Shown: positions 51,728 to 58,814 of the stretch, piece by piece
How positions within the stretch are numbered: the first letter of the stretch is position 1
How the letters are laid out: each line of letters opens with the position of its first letter
Source of the DNA: Rhizobium sp. Root1203
Lineage (GTDB): Bacteria > Pseudomonadota > Alphaproteobacteria > Rhizobiales > Rhizobiaceae
Assembly: GCF_001424945.1 (NCBI RefSeq)
Contig: NZ_LMCW01000023.1
Coordinates: 69,501-133,500 of the forward strand
DNA length: 64,000 nt
Direction: 5' to 3'
Program-made: the position numbers and the translations under genes
Notes under the pieces: generated by a model
Database searches by the model: none
What the model was told of the DNA's origin: nothing
What the model saw: the letters and a program-made list of their open reading frames with translations, nothing else

Positions 51728-52711
51728 TCAATGTTGGTTGGATTTGGCGTGCCAGTTCCACGCCGAGCTTATAATCGCCGACAGGTCGTGCTGCGGTACC
51801 CAGCCAAGGATCTCGCGTGCCTTGTCGTTGTTCGCGACGAGGGTGTGCGAATCACCTTCGCGGCGACCGACATATTCGACCGGGAAGGGTTTTGAAGACA
51901 CCTGTTCGATGGTCGAAAGCAGCTCTTTGACTGTCGTGCCCGTGCCCGTTCCGAGATTGAGGGCGACGGAGTCCCCTCCTCTCAGCAGATACTCGACGGC
52001 GCGGACATGGGCGTCGGCGAGATCCAGGACATGGATATAGTCGCGCACGCACGTTCCGTCGCGTGTCTCGTAGTCGCTTCCGAAGACCTTGAAACCTTCG
52101 CGTCGACCGAGCGCGGCATCGATGGCGAGTGGGATGGCGTGGGTTTCCGGCTTATGCCACTCCCCGATCCGGCCCTCGAAATCCGCGCCTGCGGCGTTGA
52201 AGTACCGCAGAACGACTGAGCGAAAACCCGTATACCTGTCGTAGTCGGACAGCGCCTGTTCGACGATATATTTGGTCCGTCCGTAGGGGTTGATGGGGAC
52301 CTGCCTGTGTGTTTCGTCCAGCGGAACGCTCTGAGGCAGGCCGTATGTCGCGCATGTGGATGAAAAGACGAATGCCTTGATCCCCGCGTCTTGTGCCGCT
52401 GCCAGCAGTGTCAGGGTGCCGATGACGTTGTTTTCATAGAATGCCACCGGCTCTTTCACCGATTCGCCGACTTCGATCAGAGCCGCAAAGTGGAGAATCG
52501 CCGACGGCTTATGCTTCGCCAGGACCTCGTCCAGTCGGGCGCGGTCCCTGATATCCCCCTCTTCGGCTACTCCCCATTTGACGAACTCGCGATGTCCGTT
52601 TGAGAAGTTGTCGAAAACCACCGGCTTGAAGCCCTTGTTTGCGAGATCGAGACACGTATGCGAGCCGATATATCCGGCTCCGCCGACGACCAGAATCGTT
52701 TCACCTGCCAT
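51728..52711 (-). CDS. galE: UDP-glucose 4-epimerase
   Basis: Interconverts UDP-glucose and UDP-galactose; in rhizobia this supplies galactose for LPS and exopolysaccharide (exoB). The NAD-binding motif VVGGAGYIGSHTCLDL is at residues 6-21. The YxxxK catalytic pair lies in NPYGRTKYIVEQ, and KPSAILHFAA is typical. Length is 327 residues. AAGGTGG precedes the ATG. The sulfatase-like gene follows 10 bases later. Confidence 0.95.
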   Translation of the reverse strand: MAGETILVVGGAGYIGSHTCLDLANKGFKPVVFDNFSNGHREFVKWGVAEEGDIRDRARLDEVLAKHKPSAILHFAALIEVGESVKEPVAFYENNVIGTLTLLAAAQDAGIKAFVFSSTCATYGLPQSVPLDETHRQVPINPYGRTKYIVEQALSDYDRYTGFRSVVLRYFNAAGADFEGRIGEWHKPETHAIPLAIDAALGRREGFKVFGSDYETRDGTCVRDYIHVLDLADAHVRAVEYLLRGGDSVALNLGTGTGTTVKELLSTIEQVSSKPFPVEYVGRREGDSHTLVANNDKAREILGWVPQHDLSAIISSAWNWHAKSNQH

Positions 52712-53059
52712 GCACCACCTTCTATTTCTGTATTTGACGGAAAAGAATTAGGGGAAGGAGATGGCGATAAAAAGAAGGAAACAGCAGCCTCCCCGCATTA
52801 GTGCCACCTTATCGCCAACGCGATTAGCAAATTTCCATTTTTTAATGTGCCCAAGTCATACGACTCACCTGCGAAGACACGTCAGCGGAATCGCGGCAAT
52901 ATTCTCCGAACATACTGTCTCTCGTTTTGAGAGTTTCACCGTTCCTCAAAAGGTGTCTACGATATTTTTGCTATATAAGTCAGAAATGCTTGTTCTGTCG
53001 TCGACAGTAGGACTATTTGTTTGAATTGAATTCAACGATGACTTGGAAAGCCATTTCAA
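52712..53059. other. AT-rich 348-bp intergenic region
   Basis: It separates galE and the methyltransferase gene, which diverge. It is markedly richer in A and T than its surroundings, with runs such as TTTTTTAATG and GATATTTTTGCTATATAAG, the latter plausible as promoter DNA for the methyltransferase. One 87-codon frame on the plus strand (from 52761) has a poor ribosome-binding site and no recognisable sequence; I leave it out. Confidence 0.6.
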
Positions 53060-53839
53060 ATGGATCCTCCGCTTCGGAAATTCATCTTTCATGATCTTCA
53101 GGCGATCGAAGGCTATATAGATCCGCCGGATGCACTCGTTTTTCTGTCTCTGCTGCGGAGCCAGGCGTCGGCAGGTCTCGGGGGAGCGGTGGCAGAGATC
53201 GGCGTCTACTACGGGCGGTCCTATTTTCTATTCAGGAGAATTTGCGGCGCCCAGGAGAAGATTGTCGCGATCGATTCCTTCGAGATCGGTGAGGCGGGAG
53301 ATATCGCCCAATACGAGCGGTTTGTCGAAAACGGCCGCCGCCTTGGTCTGCCAGTGCAGGAGGATCTGGTGATCAGGAGCGACAGCACGCTGTTGAAGCC
53401 CTCCGATATAGAGGGCAAGGCAGGCCCTGTCCGTTTCTTCAGCGTGGACGGTGGCCACATGCTTTACCACGTTGCGTCCGACAGCCAACTGGCTGCGAAC
53501 TCGCTTGCCGATCACGGCATCATCGCGTTTGACGACACCTTCAACCCCGCCTGGCCGGAAGTCACGGTTGGGGTCGCGGACTTCCTTCGCGCCGAGAAGG
53601 GCGCTTTCTCTGTTTTCTGCATAACGAAGTACAAGACCTACGTTTGCCGGCAATCCTTTCATGCGTTCTATTCTGAGGCCGTTGCAACGTCGCTGGATCT
53701 TCGCGCCTTCAGTCATGTCGAAACCGAGTTTCTCGGCTCGAAGGCGACGCGACTGGAGAATCCGATGAGGCGGCGAATCGTGCACGAACTCCTCGTTCGC
53801 GCGGGCATGAGCGCCTTTTCGGAGAGAGCCTACAGATAG
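53060..53839 (+). CDS. class I SAM-dependent methyltransferase
   Basis: A 259-residue protein with a SAM-binding motif, VAEIGVYYGRSYFLF, at about residues 44-58. The acidic Asp of the second strand is in VAIDSFEIGEAG, and a third motif FFSVDGGHMLYHVASD follows. This layout fits the Methyltransf_24 family found near polysaccharide genes. GGAAAG lies ten bases upstream of ATG 53060. Its substrate is unknown; neighbouring galE suggests a surface-sugar role, which is only inference. The leader is AT-rich. Confidence 0.78.
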   Translation: MDPPLRKFIFHDLQAIEGYIDPPDALVFLSLLRSQASAGLGGAVAEIGVYYGRSYFLFRRICGAQEKIVAIDSFEIGEAGDIAQYERFVENGRRLGLPVQEDLVIRSDSTLLKPSDIEGKAGPVRFFSVDGGHMLYHVASDSQLAANSLADHGIIAFDDTFNPAWPEVTVGVADFLRAEKGAFSVFCITKYKTYVCRQSFHAFYSEAVATSLDLRAFSHVETEFLGSKATRLENPMRRRIVHELLVRAGMSAFSERAYR

Positions 53840-53881
53840 CGCGTCGACAGGTCGCCATCAGTGCAAAAAGGCGAGAGATGG

Positions 53882-53905
53882 AAAAATGCCTCGCCGAAGC
53901 GAGGC
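53882..53905 (-). terminator. intrinsic terminator of the phospholipid operon
   Basis: GCCTCGC-CGAA-GCGAGGC forms a perfect 7-bp stem; on the minus strand the loop reads UUCG, a very stable tetraloop, followed by AUUUUU. It lies 109 bp beyond the stop of the CDP-alcohol phosphatidyltransferase gene and touches the stop codon of a 28-codon frame. Confidence 0.85.
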
Positions 53906-53991
53906 TAGTCCAAGGCCACTTCGGGGAAAAGAAGAAGCGGCGTGGGTGTTTTATTGGTACCGGATGTTTCTACAAGCGCACTTTCAGCCAT
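53905..53991 (-). CDS. possible 28-residue microprotein
   Basis: A 28-codon frame from ATG 53991 to a TAG whose last base is the first base of the terminator stem. Product starts MAESALVETSG and has the hydrophobic segment PTPLLLFPEVAL. A weak AAGAG lies upstream. The tight fit of stop codon to terminator is the main argument for coding; the size gives no similarity. Confidence 0.3.
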   Translation of the reverse strand: MAESALVETSGTNKTPTPLLLFPEVALD

Positions 53992-54013
53992 TTCGGTACT
54001 CTTGCCGAAGATG

Positions 54014-54667
54014 CTAACGAGATGATTGATTGCCCTTCAGGCGCTGAAGGAGGTTTTGGCTACGGCGAAGGGCAGTAACGGCTGCGCCGGCGGCGATGAG
54101 CCACAGCGCGGCGGTCAAAACCTGATGTTGCCAGTTCCACAACGGCTCGACGATCGAGATCAGGGCGGCGGCGGTGATCGTCGCCATGCGGTGCTGCTTG
54201 GCCATAGGGCCCGAAAAATCGCTTGGCTGTCCCGTTGCGCGGCTCAGTTCGCGAACATAGGCCGTCAAAACCGCAAACGAAGCCGCTGCCCAGCCGAGAC
54301 CGGGCAAGCCGATGCCGGCCCCTGCTCCCACGAGGATCAGGATGTCGGCAACGCGATCGGGAAACTCGTTCCAGAACGGCCCATCAGCGGCGCCCTTGCC
54401 GCCTTCAACGGCCACCATGCCGTCAAAGAGATTGCAAAGGAGGCGCAGTTGGCAGAACGCGGCGGCCAACAGAAGGAGGATGATCCGGTGCCAGCCTGTG
54501 CCCGCTCCGGACAAATAGAATGCGCCGCCGGCCAGTGCTGCTGCAACCATGCTGGCCTGGGAGATCTGATTGGGCGTTACGGATTTCGATGCGAGCCATT
54601 GGGCAATCGACCGGGCCCAATGCGTGTCGCGGCTTGCAAGCGGTCTGCGGTCGCCCGATTCGGTCAT
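54014..54667 (-). CDS. CDP-alcohol phosphatidyltransferase family protein with altered motif
   Basis: Polytopic membrane enzyme, 217 residues, of the family that joins a CDP-lipid to an alcohol. The expected motif DxxDGxxAR-x8-GxxxDxxxD appears as NLFDGMVAV-x8-GPFWNEFPD. Thus the first and third aspartates are asparagine and the arginine is valine, while the second and fourth aspartates remain. The normal PgsA and PssA motifs are not altered this way. ATG 54667 overlaps the upstream stop as ATGA. The substrate is unknown. It is the last large gene of the four-gene operon. Confidence 0.85.
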   Translation of the reverse strand: MTESGDRRPLASRDTHWARSIAQWLASKSVTPNQISQASMVAAALAGGAFYLSGAGTGWHRIILLLLAAAFCQLRLLCNLFDGMVAVEGGKGAADGPFWNEFPDRVADILILVGAGAGIGLPGLGWAAASFAVLTAYVRELSRATGQPSDFSGPMAKQHRMATITAAALISIVEPLWNWQHQVLTAALWLIAAGAAVTALRRSQNLLQRLKGNQSSR

Positions 54668-55056
54668 GCCCGACCTCCCTTTCGGTACAAAGAGTAGTTG
54701 TAGATCGCCGCGTAGCTCGTCGATACAGTCAGCGGCAAGGCGATCGTCTTGAGTATTTCAGGTGTCCCACTCAACGCATGAATTGTCGTGAGGATCGCGC
54801 TCGAGGCTATGCAGGCGATCAGCGGCGGCGCCCAAAGTGCTTTGATGCCCACGAACTCGCTGGAAAGGCGCTCGACGGCGGTCTTGAGGAAGAGCGTCAG
54901 GCACGCCGACAGAGTTCCCTGCACGGCGCCCGCAAGTAAAGCCCGAAACATCGGATACTCCCGGTTGGCCAGGATGGCCCATCCGCCCATGGCAAAGAAT
55001 GCGAATGCGACGTGGGCTACACTACTCCCTGCGGCGTGCCGAAGCCCGCGCCTCAT
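54664..55056 (-). CDS. unrecognised 130-residue membrane protein
   Basis: Hydrophobic protein with about four predicted spans (near residues 12-30, 36-55, 70-90 and 100-118). Recognisable pieces are AFAFFAMGGWAILANREYPM, TLSACLTLFLKTAVERL and LPLTVSTSYAAIYNYSLYRK. The size and four-span layout resemble GtrA-like flippases, but I see no matching motif. ATG 55056 overlaps the stop of the cytidylyltransferase gene as ATGA; a TTG five codons earlier is possible. Placed between the CdsA-like and CDP-alcohol transferase genes, it is likely to act in the same lipid pathway. Confidence 0.75.
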   Translation of the reverse strand: MRRGLRHAAGSSVAHVAFAFFAMGGWAILANREYPMFRALLAGAVQGTLSACLTLFLKTAVERLSSEFVGIKALWAPPLIACIASSAILTTIHALSGTPEILKTIALPLTVSTSYAAIYNYSLYRKGGRA

Positions 55057-56003
55057 GTGATCGACCACCAATAGCGCACGATGTGGAAGAAGATCGGTGC
55101 GGAAAAAACCACAGAATCCAGTCTGTCAATCAGTCCGCCGTGCCCTTCGATGAGATTGCCCCAATCCTTGACACCGCGGTCGCGCTTGATCGCCGACATG
55201 ACAAGGCCACCGAAGAAGCCCATCAAGGTGATGACGAAAGCGAGCAGGCCGGCTTGGAGCGGTGTGAACGGCGTAATCCACCACAAGCCTGCGCCAATCA
55301 ACGTTGCGCTGGCAACGCCGCCGCCGAAACCCTCTACCGTTTTTGACGGCGAAAGCTTCGGTGCGATCTTGGTTCGCCCGAACAGCTTGCCCCAGACATA
55401 TTGCAATACGTCACTGAGCTGGACGATGATTACCAGGAAGGCAATCAGCAGGACATTTCGGCCTTCATAGCCTGCGATATTCAATGTCAGCAGCGCGGGA
55501 ACGTGCGAGGCGCAGAACACGCATATCATCAAGGCCCACTGCACCTCGGCAATTCTGTCGAGAAAGCGCTCCGTATCGCCGCGCAGAACCGAAATGATCG
55601 GCATCAGAAGGAAAGCGTATACCGGGATGAAGATCGAGAAGATGCCATACTGCTGAGCCCAGAGCAGGAAATACTGGATCGGGAGGACGACGAAGAAGGC
55701 CGCCGCGAGCGCCCAATGATCGGCGCGTTTCGTGTGGGTAAGGGTGATGAATTCGCGCAAGGCCGCAAACGAGCAGAAGCCGAATAGAACCAGGACACCA
55801 ATTCGGCCGGCCAGGAAGGCGAGACCGATCAGGATGGCCATCACCCACCACGCCTTGATTCGCGCGTTGAGATTTTCGATGGACGCGTTTGAACCATCTG
55901 GAGACAGGCGGCGCTGTAGGACATAGCCGATGGCAGATGCCACGGTCAGCACGGCCAGAATGCCAAGCACGAGTGTCCAGAGATCGGAATTGGCCGTGTT
56001 CAT
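55053..56003 (-). CDS. CdsA-like phosphatidate cytidylyltransferase
   Basis: Membrane enzyme, 316 residues, that makes CDP-diacylglycerol from phosphatidate and CTP. The C-terminal signature reads SAIKRDRGVKDWGNLIEGHG, then GLIDRLDS, differing from the CdsA pattern mainly at one Pro/Gly position (Glu). About eight spans are visible. This is probably not the housekeeping CdsA, which in most rhizobia sits beside uppS and dxr (stated from memory). The ATG overlaps the acyltransferase stop by four bases (ATGA). Confidence 0.88.
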   Translation of the reverse strand: MNTANSDLWTLVLGILAVLTVASAIGYVLQRRLSPDGSNASIENLNARIKAWWVMAILIGLAFLAGRIGVLVLFGFCSFAALREFITLTHTKRADHWALAAAFFVVLPIQYFLLWAQQYGIFSIFIPVYAFLLMPIISVLRGDTERFLDRIAEVQWALMICVFCASHVPALLTLNIAGYEGRNVLLIAFLVIIVQLSDVLQYVWGKLFGRTKIAPKLSPSKTVEGFGGGVASATLIGAGLWWITPFTPLQAGLLAFVITLMGFFGGLVMSAIKRDRGVKDWGNLIEGHGGLIDRLDSVVFSAPIFFHIVRYWWSIT

Positions 56004-56647
56004 GCGCTACCGCCTGCATGTTTGGGAGACAGATCCAGAAGTGCGGTTCGCGCCCTTTCCAGGAACGCCTCCTTGCCTTCGTCGGCTTCGATGCGTATCG
56101 CGCTGCCGAAACTGACGGTGCATATCAAGGGGATCGGCACGATCTCGCCCTTCGGCATTACGCGATTGAGGTTGTTGATCCAGACCGGCACCAGGCGGAC
56201 ATCCGGCCGGCTCGACGCGAGGTGAAAAAGGCCACCCTTGAATGGCAGCAGCGATGCATCCGTCTGGTTGCGGGTGCCCTCGGGAAAGAGAATCAACGAA
56301 GAGCCGGCGTCGATTGCTGTTGCCATCACCTCGATTGGGTCATGTGTGCGCTTGTCGCGATCGCGTTCTATCAGGACGGCATCGAAGACATCGCGCCCGA
56401 TGAAGCGGCTTATCGATGACTTGAGCCAGTATTCGGCGCCGGCGACCGGGCGGGTGGTTCGTCTCGTCCGGGGTGGCAGAACCGCCCACACCAAAATGAA
56501 ATCGCCGTGACTGGAGTGGTTTGCGAAATAAATGCATTGCCCCAATGGGGCGCCCTCGGTTGGCCAGATCGCGCGCACAGCGGTGATGGCGCGAGCGAAC
56601 AGAACGATAGCCGCCGCCGCAGGCTTCGCGAATACCTTCCGTACCAA
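56000..56647 (-). CDS. PlsC-like 1-acylglycerol-3-phosphate acyltransferase
   Basis: Acyltransferase of the PlsC family with the catalytic HxxxxD motif in FANHSSHGDFIL and the acceptor-binding FPEGTRN; VPVWINNLNRVMPKG is a later family block. It would add the second acyl chain to lysophosphatidate. Both candidate starts are TTG: 56647, preceded by a G-rich stretch, gives LVRKVFAKP and a 215-residue product like usual PlsC; 56713 adds 22 residues. First gene of the operon. Confidence 0.85.
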   Translation of the reverse strand: MVRKVFAKPAAAAIVLFARAITAVRAIWPTEGAPLGQCIYFANHSSHGDFILVWAVLPPRTRRTTRPVAGAEYWLKSSISRFIGRDVFDAVLIERDRDKRTHDPIEVMATAIDAGSSLILFPEGTRNQTDASLLPFKGGLFHLASSRPDVRLVPVWINNLNRVMPKGEIVPIPLICTVSFGSAIRIEADEGKEAFLERARTALLDLSPKHAGGSA

Positions 56648-56836
56648 TGTCGGCCCCCCCCTGTCCCGCCTGAAGCAGATTGCAAAGATGTAGCCTTGTT
56701 TGCAACCGATCAAAAGCCCGCTTTTCAGGCGAGCCCACGATGCCCGTTCGAACGCAGCGTCACTTCAACCCGACAGTGGTGGAAAGCATTAACTATGCTT
56801 CGGTAGGAATGGCATCGAACACAACGGAACGAATCG

Positions 56837-57151
56837 ATGTCGGTACAAACACGCAAGAACCTTCAGGCAATGACCACGAGCGAAATCATCCTTTTTCCGG
56901 TTGCCTCGCGTGCCGGCAATATTGATCGATGTGCTGCGGAACTGGAGCGTTGCCACGGCGAAGATGCCGTCCGCTTCTGGAAAACGGAATGCCGCCGGCT
57001 TGCCGATGAGCTGGCATCGTTCGGCTTCTCCCAAGACGATGTCCGTGAGCAGGTGATGATCTTCCAGGCGGAAGTTCAGCAGGCACTCGTCGAGCGCTCT
57101 CAGGCCCGCGCTATTTCCCAAAGCCGGAGCGGCCGCGCCCTCAAGCGCTAA
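56837..57151 (+). CDS. DUF6074 family protein
   Basis: A 104-residue protein of the rhizobial DUF6074 type: IILFPVASRAGNIDRCAAEL, then RFWKTECRRLADELASFGFS and an acidic helical tail (QVMIFQAEVQQALVERSQ). No membrane segment or catalytic motif. ATG 56837 or ATG 56870 could start it; the second gives the family-like MTTSEIILFP. Function unknown. It is divergent from the phospholipid operon. Confidence 0.72.
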   Translation: MSVQTRKNLQAMTTSEIILFPVASRAGNIDRCAAELERCHGEDAVRFWKTECRRLADELASFGFSQDDVREQVMIFQAEVQQALVERSQARAISQSRSGRALKR

Positions 57152-57612
57152 ACGGGGCCGCACAGCTTTTCCTCGGAGGATGGCTTCACCGCTCGCTCCG
57201 ACCGAATATATTGCCGCTGCGCTCGGATCTTTTCATTTACTATTGCAAACTGGCTGTCTTGGTTCGGAAATTCCGCTCGCCAAGTGGTAGTGTGATAACG
57301 TCACCCGGAAATCCCAAGGGGTTCAGTGTGGCGAGAGTACAATCGCAGCTGCTATCTCGGGAGGAGAGCAGATGCGGTAGATGTGACGACATGCGGTCGA
57401 TGGCTGCACCAGAAAGCAGTTTGCTTCGTTCGGGGCGGATCGGTCTGTCTCGAAGGGCACCTTCATCGCGCTTGTCATTTCACGGGTCGTGGATGACATT
57501 TTAGTCGTCTGGGTTGCTACGGAGGAGTCGAGTCGCGATTTGCGAAGCGACCGGAGATTTCGCACGTGGGCCGAACACCGCGTTGTGGCGCCGGACAAAA
57601 GGGAGGAAGCCT
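57152..57612. other. 461-bp region upstream of ivd
   Basis: It should carry the promoter of the leucine-degradation operon. Inside it, GGGAGGAG (57359-57366) sits five bases before ATG-CGG-TAG (57372-57380), then ATG-TGA. The next in-frame sequence is a 37-codon frame (57391-57504) without a good ribosome-binding site. No regulator gene or confident hairpin was found. Confidence 0.5.
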
Positions 57613-58776
57613 ATGTACTCCGGGGGCCTGAAGTTTGCGTTGACTGACGAGATCGAGGCGTTGCGCGATGCGGTTCGCCGCTTTGTCTCCGATCGTATTG
57701 CTCCGCTGGCTGCTGAAACAGACGCCACCAACAGCTTTCCGACGCCGCTTTGGCGCGAGATGGGCGAGATGGGGCTTCTCGGAATCACGGCCGAAGAAAC
57801 ATATGGCGGCGCCGGTATGGGCTATCTCGCTCATTGTGTTGCCATGGAAGAGATCAGCCGCGGATCGGCTTCGGTGGGCCTCAGCTATGGTGCGCATTCC
57901 AATCTCTGCGTCAACCAGATCAGCCGCAACGGAACTGCCGACCAGAAAACCCGCTACCTTCCGGGGCTCATTTCCGGAGAGCATGTCGGTGCGCTCGCGA
58001 TGTCGGAACCGTCGGCAGGGTCGGACGTCGTTTCGATGCAGCTCCGCGCGGAAAAGCGCGGCGACAGATACCTCCTCAACGGGAGCAAGATGTGGATCAC
58101 GAACGGCCCCGATGCCGATGTGCTGGTGGTCTATGCCAAGACGGATCCGCAGGCGGGTCCGCGTGGGATCACGGCTTTTCTGATCGAAAGGACCTTCAAT
58201 GGTTTTTCGACCGGGCCGAAGCTCGACAAACTCGGCATGCGCGGTTCCAACACGTGTGAGCTGATCTTTTCAGACTGCGAAGTGCCAGAGAGCAACATTC
58301 TCGGAGTGCTCGGCGGCGGTGTCCGCGTTCTCATGTCGGGGCTGGATTATGAGCGCGTGGTGCTTTCTGCTGGACCTCTCGGGATCATGGCCGCTTGCAT
58401 GGACGTCGTTGTCCCCTACCTTCACGAGAGAAAACAGTTCGGCCGCCCGATCGGTGAATTCCAGCTGATGCAGGGAAAGCTTGCCGACATGTACGTGACG
58501 ATGAACACGGCCCGCGCCTATGTCTATGCTGTAGCAGCCGCTTGCGATCGGGGAGAGGCGAGCCGAAAGGACGCCGCCGGCTGCATTCTCTATGCTGCCG
58601 AAAAGGCAACGATCATGGCGCTCGAGACGATCCAGGCGCTCGGGGGCAACGGCTATACGAACGATTACCCGGCTGCGCGGCTGCTGCGCGATGCCAAGCT
58701 CTATGAAATTGGTGCCGGTACCTCGGAAATCCGGCGCATGCTGATCGGCCGCGAACTTTTCGAGGAGACGGCATGA
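57613..58776 (+). CDS. ivd: isovaleryl-CoA dehydrogenase
   Basis: FAD-dependent acyl-CoA dehydrogenase converting isovaleryl-CoA to 3-methylcrotonyl-CoA, 387 residues. ALAMSEPSAGSDVVSMQ and YLLNGSKMWITNGPDADVLV bind substrate and flavin. Glu247 in SGLDYERVVLSAGPLGI corresponds to the catalytic glutamate position special to isovaleryl-CoA dehydrogenases. The C-terminus YTNDYPAARLLRDAKLYEIG is typical. ATG 57613 has GGGAGGA upstream. First gene of the leu-catabolic operon; mccB follows 38 bp later. Confidence 0.95.
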   Translation: MYSGGLKFALTDEIEALRDAVRRFVSDRIAPLAAETDATNSFPTPLWREMGEMGLLGITAEETYGGAGMGYLAHCVAMEEISRGSASVGLSYGAHSNLCVNQISRNGTADQKTRYLPGLISGEHVGALAMSEPSAGSDVVSMQLRAEKRGDRYLLNGSKMWITNGPDADVLVVYAKTDPQAGPRGITAFLIERTFNGFSTGPKLDKLGMRGSNTCELIFSDCEVPESNILGVLGGGVRVLMSGLDYERVVLSAGPLGIMAACMDVVVPYLHERKQFGRPIGEFQLMQGKLADMYVTMNTARAYVYAVAAACDRGEASRKDAAGCILYAAEKATIMALETIQALGGNGYTNDYPAARLLRDAKLYEIGAGTSEIRRMLIGRELFEETA

Positions 58777-58814
58777 TCGAGAGAATTCATCCGCGAACCC
58801 GGTTTTGGTGACAA

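Noticed and set aside
52761..53024. An 87-codon plus-strand frame in the AT-rich gap after galE
   Set aside because: The purine-rich stretch abuts the ATG with no spacing, composition is unlike neighbouring genes, and no motif is visible.
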